NCBI RefSeq assembly: GCF_015354615.1
Contig: NZ_JACAVQ010000003.1
Span: forward strand, 1 to 64,000
Origin: Aliidiomarina indica
GTDB lineage: Bacteria > Pseudomonadota > Gammaproteobacteria > Enterobacterales > Alteromonadaceae
Length of the DNA: 64,000 nt
Reading direction: 5' to 3'
Shown here: positions 1 through 12,000 of the stretch, in pieces
Layout of the letters: each line of letters opens with the position of its first letter
Position numbering within the stretch: the stretch's first letter is position 1
Made by a program: the position numbers and the translations under genes
The notes under the pieces: generated by a model
Databases searched by the model: none
What the model was told of the DNA's origin: nothing
Seen by the model: the letters and a program-made list of their open reading frames with translations, nothing else

Positions 1-3000
1 GTCGCCGGTAACCTCAGCAAATGACGCATCCCAGCCAGTGAATGTGTAGCCTTCACGCGTTGGATCTGCCGGCGCAGTCGCACCACTTCCGTGTTCGATA
101 GTCTGGGTTTCAATCACTGAGCCATCATAGTCTGCGAATGTAACTGTGTAAGTGTTAATTGCATACTCAGCTGTGACAGTTAGTGCTTCTGTAATCTCAT
201 CAAAAGACACACTCCAACCCGTGAAGGTGTAACCAGTGCGTGATGGATCGGCCGGTGCTATCGCACCACTTCCGTGCTCAACGCTCTGCGTATCAAGAAC
301 CGTACTGTCGTGATCCTGGAAAGTAACCGTATAAGTATTAATCGCGTATTGCGCGGTAACCGTTAATGCACCAGTAATCTCACTAAAGTCAGACGGATCC
401 CATCCCGTGAAGGTGTAACCCGTACGCGTTGGATCGGCAGGTGCTGTCGCACCACTGCCGTGTTCGATAGTCTGGGTCTCAATCACCGAGCCATCATAGT
501 CTGCGAATGTAACTGTGTAAGTGTTTATTGCATACTCAGCTGTAACAGTTAATGCACCAGTAATCTCACTAAAGTCCGATGGATCCCATCCCGTGAAGGT
601 GTAACCCGTACGCGTGGGATCAGCAGGCGCAGTCGCTGCACTACCGTGCTCAACGCTTTGCGTATCAAGAACCGTACCGTCATGATCTTGGAAGGTCACG
701 GTGTAGGAATTGATTGTGTACTCCGCAGTAACTGTCAGGTCGTTAGTGATCTCTGCAAATGATGTATCCCATCCGGTAAAGGTGTACCCCGTACGCGTTG
801 GATCGGCAGGTGCTGTCGCACCACTGCCGTGCTCAACACTTTGCGTATCTAGAACCGTACCGTCGTGATCCTGGAAAGTAACCGAATAAGTATTAATCGC
901 GTATTGCGCGGTAACCGTTAATGCACCAGTAATCTCACTAAAGTCAGATGGATCCCATCCAGTAAATGTATAACCCGTGCGCACTGGATCGGCCGGTGCA
1001 GCGGCACCACTACCGTGCTCAACAGATTGCGTATCAAGAACCGTACCGTCATGATCTTGGAAGGTTACGGTGTAGGTGTTAATCGCGTATTGCGCGGTAA
1101 CCGTTAATGCACCCGTAATGTCACTAAAGTCAGACGGATCCCAGCCCGTGAAGGTGTAACCCGTACGCGTTGGATCAGCCGGCGCAGTCGCACCACTACC
1201 ATGCTCAATTGACTGCGTATCAAGAACCGTACCGTCGTGATCTTGGAAGGTCACCGTGTAGGTATTAATCGCGTATTGCGCGGTAACCGTTAATGCACCC
1301 GTAATCTCACTAAAGTCAGATGGATCCCATCCGGTGAAGGTGTAACCCGTCCGCGATGGATCAGCCGGTGCAGTCGCTGCACTGCCGTGCTCAACACTTT
1401 GCGTGCTTAACTCCGTACCGTCGTGATCTTGGAAGGTCACCGTGTAGGTATTAATCGCGTATTGCGCGGTAACCGTTAATGCACCCGTAATATCACTAAA
1501 GTCAGACGGATCCCATCCGGTGAAGGTGTAACCCGTGCGCACTGGATCGACCGGCGCAGTCGCACCACTTCCGTGTTCAACACTTTGCGTGCTTAACTCC
1601 GTACCATCGTGATCTTGGAAGGTTACGGTGTAGGTGTTAATCGCGTATTGCGCGGTAACCGTTAATGCACCAGTAATCTCACTAAAGTCAGATGGATCCC
1701 ATCCAGTGAAGGTGTAACCAGTCCGTGATGGATCGGCCGGCGCAGTCGCACCACTGCCGTGCTCAACACTCTGCGTATCAAGAACCGTACCGTCGTGATC
1801 CTGGAAAGTAACCGTATAAGTATTAATCGCGTATTGCGCGGTAACTGTCAGGTCGCCGGTAACCTCAGCAAATGACGGATCCCATCCAGTAAATGTATAA
1901 CCCGTGCGCACTGGATCGGCCGGCGCAGTCGCACCACTTCCGTGCTCAACGGTTTGTGTATCTAACACCGAGCCATCATGATCTTGGAAGGTCACGGTGT
2001 AGGTGTTAATCGCGTACTGCGCGGTAATAGTTAAGTCACCGGTAATCTCACTAAAGTCAGATGGATCCCAGCCCGTAAATGTATAACCAGTCCGTGATGG
2101 ATCAGTTGGAGCAGTGGCTGCACTGCCGTGCTCAATTGACTGCGTATCAAGAACCGTACCGTCATGATCTTGGAAGGTCACGGTGTAGGTGTTAATCGCG
2201 TATTGCGCAGTAACAGTTAATGCACCAGTAATTTCAGTAAAGTCAGACGGATCCCATCCCGTAAATGTGTAACCAGTCCGTGATGGATCAGTTGGAGCCG
2301 TGGCTGCACTGCCGTGCTCAATTGACTGCGTATCAAGAACCGTACCGTCATGATCTTGGAAGGTCACGGTGTAGGTGTTAATGGCGTATTGCGCGGTAAC
2401 CGTTAATGCACCAGTAATCTCACTAAAGTCAGACGGATCCCATCCAGTAAATGTATAACCCGTACGCGTGGGATCAGCAGGCGCAGTCGCTGCGCTGCCG
2501 TGTTCAACACTTTGCGTGCTTAACTCCGTACCATCGTGATTTTGGAAGGTTACGGTGTAGGAATTAATTGTGTATTGCGCAGTAACAGTCAGGTCGTTAG
2601 TAATCTCTGCAAATGACGCATCCCACCCAGTGAAGGTGTATCCCGTTCTTACAGGATCCGTTGGAGCCGTGGCACCACTGCCGTGTTCAACAGATTGCGT
2701 ATCAAGAACCGTACCGTCGTGATCCTGGAAGGTCACGGTGTAGGAATTGATTGTGTATTGCGCAGTAACCGTTAATGCACCAGTAATCTCACTAAAGTCA
2801 GACGGATCCCAGCCCGTAAATGTATAACCAGTCCGTGATGGAGCGGCCGGTGCTGTCGCACCACTGCCGTGCTCAACACTTTGCGTATCTAGAACAGTAC
2901 CGTCGTGATCCTGGAAAGTAACCGTATAAGTGTTAATCGCATACTCAGCTGTAACAGTTAGTGCTTCTGTGATTTCATCAAAAGACACACTCCAACCTGT

Positions 3001-6000
3001 GAAAGTGTAACCAGTCCGTGATGGATCAGCCGGCGCAGTCGCACCACTGCCGTGCTCAACACTTTGCGTGCTTAACTCCGTACCGTCGTGATCTTGGAAG
3101 GTCACGGTGTAGGTGGTAATGGCGTATTGCGCGGTAACCGTTAATGCACCAGTAATCTCACTAAAGTCAGACGGATCCCATCCAGTAAATGTATAACCAG
3201 TACGCGTTGGATCAGCCGGCGCAGTCGCACCACTGCCGTGCTCAACGCTTTGCGTGCTTAACTCCGTACCGTCGTGATCTTGGAAGGTCACGGTGTAGGA
3301 ATTAATTGTGTATTGCGCAGTAACCGTCAGGTCGTTAGTGATCTCTGCAAATGATGTATCCCAACCCGTGAAGGTGTAACCCGTTCTTACAGGATCAGCC
3401 GGTGCCGTGGCACCACTACCGTGTTCAACGCTTTGCGTACTTAGTTCCGTACCGTCGTGATCCTGGAAAGTAACCGTATAAGTATTAATCGCGTATTGCG
3501 CGATCACTGTCAGCTCATCGGTAATGTCAGTAAAGTCCGACGGATCCCATCCAGTAAATGTATAACCCGTGCGCACTGGATCGACCGGCGCAGTCGCACC
3601 ACTACCATGCTCAATTGACTGCGTATCAAGAACCGTACCGTCGTGATCTTGGAAGGTCACGGTGTAGGAATTAATTGTGTACTCGGCAGTAACCGTTAAT
3701 GCACCAGTAATTTCAGTAAAGTCAGACGGATCCCATCCAGTGAAGGTGTAACCCGTACGCGTTGGATCAGCCGGTGCAGTCGCTGCACTGCCGTGCTCAA
3801 CAGATTGCGTATCAAGAACCGTACCGTCATGATCTTGGAAGGTCACGGTGTAGGTGTTAATGGCGTATTGCGCAGTAACAGTTAGTGCACCAGTAATCTC
3901 ACTAAAGTCAGACGGATCCCATCCAGTGAAGGTGTAACCAGTCCGTGATGGATCGGCCGGCGCAGTCGCACCACTGCCGTGCTCAATTGACTGCGTATCA
4001 AGAACCGTACCGTCGTGATCTTGGAAGGTCACGGTGTAGGTGTTAATTGTGTATTGCGCAGTAACAGTCAGGTCGTTAGTAATCTCTGCAAATGACGCAT
4101 CCCACCCAGTGAAGGTGTATCCCGTTCTTACAGGATCCGTTGGAGCCGTGGCACCACTGCCGTGTTCAACAGATTGCGTATCAAGAACCGTACCGTCGTG
4201 ATCTTGGAAAGTAACCGTATAAGTATTAATCGCGTATTGCGCGGTAACCGTTAATGCACCAGTAATCTCACTAAAGTCCGATGGATCCCATCCAGTAAAT
4301 GTATAACCCGTGCGCACTGGATCGGCAGGCGCAGTCGCACCACTACCGTGCTCAACAGATTGCGTATCAAGAACCGTACCGTCATGATCTTGGAAGGTCA
4401 CGGTGTAGGTATTAATCGCATATTGCGCAGTAACAGTTAATGCACCAGTAATCTCACTAAAGTCAGACGGATCCCATCCAGTGAAGGTGTAACCCGTACG
4501 CGTTGGATCAGTCGGCGCACTAGCTGCACTGCCGTGCTCAACACTTTGCGTGCTTAACTCAGTGCCGTCGTGATCCTGGAAAGTTACCGTATAAGTGTTA
4601 ATCGCATACTCAGCTGTGACAGTTAGTGCTTCTGTAATCTCTGCAAATGACGCATCCCACCCAGTGAAGGTGTATCCCGTTCTTACAGGATCCGTTGGAG
4701 CCGTGGCACCACTACCGTGCTCAACACTTTGCGTGCTTAACTCCGTACCGTCGTGATCTTGGAAGGTCACGGTGTAGGAATTGATTGTGTATTGCGCGGT
4801 AACCGTTAATGCACCAGTAATGTCACTAAAGTCAGACGGATCCCATCCCGTAAATGTGTAACCAGTCCGTGATGGATCAGTTGGAGCCGTGGCTGCATTG
4901 CCGTGCTCAATTGACTGCGTATCAAGAACCGTACCGTCATGATCTTGGAAGGTCACGGTGTAGGAATTGATTGTGTACTCGGCAGTAACCGTAAGGTCGT
5001 TAGTGATCTCTGTAAATGATGTATCCCAACCGGTAAAGGTATACCCCGTACGCGTTGGATCAGTCGGTGCTGTCGCACCACTGCCGTGCTCAACACTTTG
5101 CGTGCTTAACTCCGTACCATCGTGATCTTGGAAGGTCACAGTGTAGGTGTTAATCGCGTATTGCGCGGTAACCGTTAATGCACCAGTAATCTCACTAAAG
5201 TCAGATGGATCCCAGCCCGTAAATGTATAACCAGTCCGTGATGGATCGGCCGGCGCAGTCGCTGCACTGCCGTGTTCAACACTTTGCGTGCTTAACTCCG
5301 TACCATCGTGATCTTGGAAGGTCACAGTGTAGGTGTTAATCGCGTATTGCGCAGTAACCGTTAATGCACCAGTAATCTCACTAAAGTCAGATGGATCCCA
5401 TCCAGTGAAGGTGTAACCAGTCCGTGATGGGTCAGCCGGTGCCGTCGCACCACTGCCGTGTTCGATAGTCTGGGTTTCAATCACTGAGCCATCATAGTCC
5501 GCGAATGTAACTGTGTAAGTGTTAATTGCATACTCAGCTGTGACAGTTAGTGCTTCTGTAATCTCATCAAAAGACACACTCCAACCCGTGAAGGTGTAAC
5601 CAGTGCGTGATGGATCGACCGGCGCAGTCGCACCACTACCATGCTCAATTGACTGCGTATCAAGAACCGTACCGTCATGATCCTGGAAAGTAACCGTATA
5701 AGTATTAATCGCATATTGCGCAGTAACCGTTAATGCACCAGTAATCTCACTAAAGTCAGATGGATCCCATCCAGTGAATGTGTAACCAGTCCGTGATGGA
5801 TCAGTTGGAGCCGTGGCACCACTACCGTGCTCAATTGACTGCGTATCAAGAACCGTACCGTCGTGATCCTGGAAAGTAACCGTATAAGTATTAATCGCGT
5901 ATTGCGCGGTAACCGTTAATGCACCAGTAATCTCACTAAAGTCCGATGGATCCCAGCCAGTAAAGGTGTAATCCGTGCGCACTGGATCGGCCGGTGCTGT

Positions 6001-9000
6001 CGCACCACTACCGTGCTCAACACTTTGCGTATCAAGAACCGTACCGTCATGATCTTGGAAGGTCACGGTGTAGGAATTAATTGTGTATTGCGCAGTAACT
6101 GTCAGGTCGTTAGTGATCTCTGCAAATGATGTATCCCAACCGGTAAAGGTATACCCCGTACGCGTTGGATCAGCAGGCGCTGTCGCACCACTACCGTGCT
6201 CAACAGATTGCGTATCAAGAACCGTACCGTCGTGATCTTGGAAGGCCACGGTGTAGGAATTAATTGTGTATTGCGCAGTAACCGTCAGGTCGTTAGTGAT
6301 CTCTGCAAATGATGTATCCCAACCCGTGAAGGTGTAACCCGTTCTTACAGGATCAGCCGGTGCCGTGGCACCACTACCGTGCTCAACACTTTGCGTGCTT
6401 AGTTCCGTACCATCGTGATCCTGGAAAGTAACCGTATAAGTATTAATCGCATACTGCGCAGTAACCGTTAATGCACTCGTAATTTCAGTAAAGTCAGACG
6501 GATTCCATCCGGTGAAAGTGTAACCCGTCCGCGATGGATCAGCCGGTGCAGTCGCTGCGCTGCCGTGCTCAACACTTTGCGTGCTTAACTCAGTGCCGTC
6601 GTGATCCTGGAAAGTTACCGTATAGCTATTAATATTGAAGCTTGCCGAAACACTACAGCCTGCTGTGATCGCGCCAGTGGTGAAGCTGTTGCCATCTAAG
6701 GTTCCATCGCAGCCCGTCACCGTATTTATGCTAAAGCCAGTATCTGGCGTTACGGTAAAGGTGGTCGTTTCGCCATGATTAACCGTGGTTGTGCTCGGCG
6801 TTATCAAACCCCCAGTGCTGGCCGTCGCCGTAACAGTATAAGTATTAATTGTGTATTGTGCGGTAACTGTAAGATCCGCTGTGATCTCGCTAAAGTCTGA
6901 CGGATCCCAGCCAGCAAATGTGTACCCAGTCCGTGTAGGATCTGTTGGAGCTGTGGCTGCATTACCTTCATCCACGGTCTGTGTATCAATCACACTGCCA
7001 TCGTAATCCTGGAAGGTTACAGTGTATGTCGTAACGTCGGGCGCTTCGGAAAAGCCTTTTACATCGGTAGTCGTGGTTCCCGCTATCACTTCAACCACAT
7101 TGTCGTTCGCGCCAAATGTTAACACCCAGTCAGCATCTAAGGTTCCGGTACCTAACTGTGCCTCTACCTTGTACTCTTGGCCTTCCAACGTCAGTGAGTA
7201 CTCACCTTCCTCGTTGGTCTCAGCAAGCCAACAGCCAGAATTGTATATATCGCTACAATCAGCTCCTACTTCGTATATAAGAACTTGCACACCCGCTAAT
7301 GCGAGATCTGTTTCCGAATTGAACGCTCCAGTACCGTCGTCACTGTAGAAAATATGTCCCGAGAGAACACCCTCTGTGAGCGCAAGTACGGTTACATCTT
7401 CTTCGTTCGTTGCAAGCGCATCAAAGTTTGCGATACCCACTACGGATACCGAACTAACGTCTACCTCGTTTTGATAAACTGCACCGCCAATATCAGGGTC
7501 TGTAACGGCTTCGAACTCAATCACCAGTACGTCATTACCCGCCACGGACAAGTTGGTCCATGTCGGTATACTCGGATCGCCGGTCGGTTCAACAGCAATG
7601 CCGTCTACGGTCGCGCTTGCCGCAATATAGCTAAAGCCAGTAGACAATGTATCGGTAACAGAAATACCACTGACTGAAGACGGTAGGTTGTTCTCAATTT
7701 CAATACGATAACTTGCACTATCACCTGCATTTATTGTAGGTGTAGAGGTACTTTTTCGAACTTGCAGACCACCGATAGACAATGTTCTATCTTCATCTTG
7801 GGTTGTTGCATTACTTGCCTCAATTTGAGAGCTGACAACAAATGAACCCAATGTGCCGGTCGGGAAGAAAATAGCCTGACGCCCACCACTTTGCTGTGGT
7901 TGCAGCTGTCCAATTGACCACGTTGACGTTCCACTACCTAGAATGCTGCCGGTCGATGGATTATAGCGATCCAAGTCTGCAGGAACTGTAAACGAGAGTT
8001 CAACGCTCGTAGCGGTTGCGTCCCCGGTATTTTGATAGGTGAGATCAGCAATCAGTGCTGCAACTACCACATCGCCTGAGCTTACTGTGATAGCTTGGTT
8101 CAGTGTCAAACTCGTATTGCTTAGCGACACCACTTCTCTGACTTGCCCTGCAATTCGAACATATTGTCCAATCTGAATGAATCGAGTGCTATCTACCAAA
8201 ATACGATCAGAAACCGCAGCGGCCGTGACAGTTGCAGATGGATACGCTGTTTCACCCATTACTTGCATATTGAGCGCTAAAACAGCAGATGCCTCGGCGG
8301 TGAGGGTAACTTGCGAAGCAACTTGACCGGAGTTTGCAGCTGATGCATTGCCGTGTTGTGTAATTAAAGTGGTTCCTGATGGAACATTACCCACCTGCAT
8401 TACATATTGCACCGTAAGAACTTGCTCTGGCGCTAAACTTGGCACCGTTACTCGAATCCGATTATTTACGGTATCAAGTTGGGCTTGGCCGAGATTGCTT
8501 ACAAGACCGCTGGAATAACTCAAATATTGAGGAATAGGGAGGGTTGCTACGACTGACTCGGCAGACGTATTCCCAAAGTTTTCCACATTAAACGTGAAAG
8601 TAATTAAATCCCCCGGGCTAACACTACCACCCGCATTAGAGGTAAGTTCAGCGGACAGTGCGGGATTCCCACTAATGCTAAGGGACACAGGACCTGCAGT
8701 AGAGGATGCTTCATCGGAGGTGACCGACGCCTCTGCAAAAATCTCTGTTGTACCGGCCGATAGTCCGTCGCTCGTTATGTCTGCATTGATACTGACAGTA
8801 TGCGTTGAACCTGATGCCAGACTGGTTAAATCCCAGCTCAAAACATTGCCAGTAACCGAACACCCACCGCAGCTTGTGACCTGATGGAAGGACTCGTTCG
8901 GGACCGTCACTTCAAAAGTTAGATTGTTCGCAGATATCGTTCCAAGGTTAGTTACTGCAAAATCGTAAGTAACTTGCTCACCGGGAACTAAGTAACTCTT

Positions 9001-12000
9001 GTTGGTGCTTAACGACGATGTAAGCTCAACAAAATCAGGAACGGTCGGTGTACCTGACTGAACCTTGGTAAGAGCGGTCGCAGTCACGGCAACCGTCTGA
9101 TCACTATCTAAATCGGCGGTGAAGGTGAGCGTATCGCCACCTGTGGAACCTGCCGGTGCCAAGGCTCGAACATATACTTGCTCGGACGTACCTCCCGCTA
9201 ACAGCGCTTGATTGAACTGGTGATTACTCGCGTTATCACAAGCGCTCCAACTGGTTCCATCGGTGGAAACTTCACACGCAGTGGCCCCCATTGGAATAGT
9301 CGTCGTGAGCACAACATTCGAGGCATCTGCCACACCAGAGTTTAAGAAGTTTACGCTATATGTGAGTTGTTCTTGCTCACCCTCTAAAATCTGAGCTCGG
9401 TCTACTTGCGCACTAACACTCAAATTTGCTGGTGGCGTTACACAGAATTCAGCTCTGGCGTTAGCAAAGGTTGCCGGTGTCGTTCCTGACACATTGTTGG
9501 CTACCGTTCCAGCAAACTGGAATTGCACTTGCGTTGTTTGGCTATTGTGATCGGTTTGGACTTCAAACACCCACAATAAGCGATGATCCGGTTGCAAAGT
9601 ACCGCTCAGAGGAACGACTGAGGTTAGTAATCCTCGCGTACTTCCGCCTGCTGTTGTTACCGTACTACCAAGGAGATCGGTAACTTCGTCATAGCCTGTA
9701 TCAGAATTGTAATCGAATACGCGCGCCCGCAAGTTCAAGCCTTGGCCTGGTGACCGGTCGTAGTACATAAATGTTTCAAGATTACCGGTAAAAGGTACCG
9801 CGTTAGGCGAGGCAGGATCTTGATAAAAACGCAGCACTTCGGCCCATCCGCCGGAGCTTTTGTTCGGTGCCGTAACTGTAACCGATGCTCCTGTATCTCC
9901 CGGCTGCGGCGCTGGGGTAATCGTGGCAACGCGCCGACTTCCATCAGCGCCCACATCCGTAAACGTATTCTGGAAATAATAAGTGTTACACGCTTGTCCG
10001 GTAACGCCGACAACGGCATTATTTGAAGTAACGGTAGTACCATCCAGCCAGTCAATTTCCGCTTGGGTTACGATAGGATTCGCTGCCACAAAAGGGTTAG
10101 CCGTTTGAACCGTATAGTTCACGACGCCTGACGCACCCTCCACCACGGTACCGAGAGACCACTCCAACACACCATTGTTGAGATTTGGGGAACCTGTTCC
10201 ACTAATAAACGTTGAACCTGCTGGGATGACAGTGCTGATGATCACATCATCGGCATCAGCGCGACCAACATTCTCATAACTGATGGAATAAGTGATCGAT
10301 TCACCAGGATTTACGAGATTGGTGTTCGCTGCTTTTTGCAGGGTAAAGTCAGGCTCACCTATCACGGAAAACCCTGTTACCGCCACAGATGCATTTGCGT
10401 TGCGAGTTAACGCACCACCCGTTGCTGGGGATGAATTTAGTTGCGCATTCACCGTCATAGTCGGAGCTGTCCACGCACTATCCACCGTAACAGTGCCGGT
10501 GACCGTACCGGTCGATAGCCCCGCGATACTTCCCAAATCCCAGACAATACTATTTGCCGTAGAATGGCAATTGACGCCGCCTGAGCACTGCTCAGGATTA
10601 ACGCCGTTCGGGAGTGACAAGGTTAACTCAGAGTCGTTTAGGCGCACTGCAGAGTCGTTTCGATACTGCAGAGTATAGGTAAGTTGTGAGGTTCCATTTG
10701 CAGCGATCGTATAAGCGCTGGGGGTAATGGATAGATTCAACCGCGGTCCATCCACGGCAATAGCGGCAGGATCACTTTCTAATATCCCAAAGCTAGTATC
10801 CGCCGACGAGGTCACATTATATTGGCCCGCTTCAGTGGTTGCGGTTGTGTTAAAACTAATAGTGAGCGATTCGCCCGGTTCGAGGTCCTCCGCCGGTGCC
10901 AGCGCCCAACTGAGCTCACGGCCACTCACCGTAGGGTTTGCCAGAGGGCTACCACCGATCAACGCTGAGTCGGTCTGATAGCTAAAGCCGGGCGGAAGCG
11001 AAACGCTAACGTTATCGACATCAACAGATATTAGGTTTGCAGCTGGGTTTGTCACCGCGACATTTAATGCAACTGTGCCACCCACAACGACATCTTCTGG
11101 ATCTGCTGAGAGCGTGATGTCTGGTGCAATACCGCATGCGTTAATGGCTGTTGCAACCACAGCCACCTGTTGCCCTGTTACCGAAGGGTTACCATACCAA
11201 TCTTCAGTTGCCGACGGAGACATGCTCGGTGAGTGCGCTGGGAATTCGCTTTGTTGCCCAGATTCCCAAGAGCCCGCAATATGAATTTTGTTACTTGCGT
11301 TGCCCGAAATATATGAGAAGGTGCGGTTATCAATCCCGCTCGCCGTCATACCATCATCAACCAGTGTATTGTCATCTACAGCCTGCACACCAATTAAATA
11401 TCGGCCTTTAGGCAGGGAAGTCGCATCCCAACTTGTCGTCCAACGGGTAAAGGAACCATCCGCTAAGGTGCCATCATTGGCAATGCGCACCCAGTTTCCA
11501 TCCGGCTCGTTGGCAGTGCCATCACCGTCTTGATCATACCAATAGTAAAAGCGAACTTGCTGCACCGACGTTTGTGGACTGCCATCGGTGAGGGCCAAAA
11601 CGTCCTGTACTGACGCTTCAAGGTGATACTCGCCTGGACAACTCAACGGCGCGATAGCCTGAATGTCTGTGATGATAGGCTGCGGGTATGATTCTTCTTG
11701 ATCAAATGAAATGTAATCACCAAAAGGCGCTGGGCTACCCGGCGTGGCAGTCCACTTGTTATTAATCGCGCAATCTTTCTGGAACGGATTATTCAAGCTA
11801 TTTGCAGTACAAAATAGCATGGCAATTGGCGTGCTTCGTTCTACTTTAGGGCCGCCTAAGGGTGAGGCATCAAGCAGTCCAACCGGAATTTGGTAATCAA
11901 TGAAGTACTCGTTACATGGGCTCTTGCTAACCAGTGTCGCCCGCGTCGTGCCGTAATCCCACACCGTCTCAGCAGAGCCGTTTGGCCAGTCTTCCGTCGG

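Noticed and set aside
1-6625. The regular 183/186-bp period as a CRISPR or satellite array
   Set aside because: The period is a whole number of codons, stays in one long open frame and encodes a known protein repeat; units have no spacer structure.
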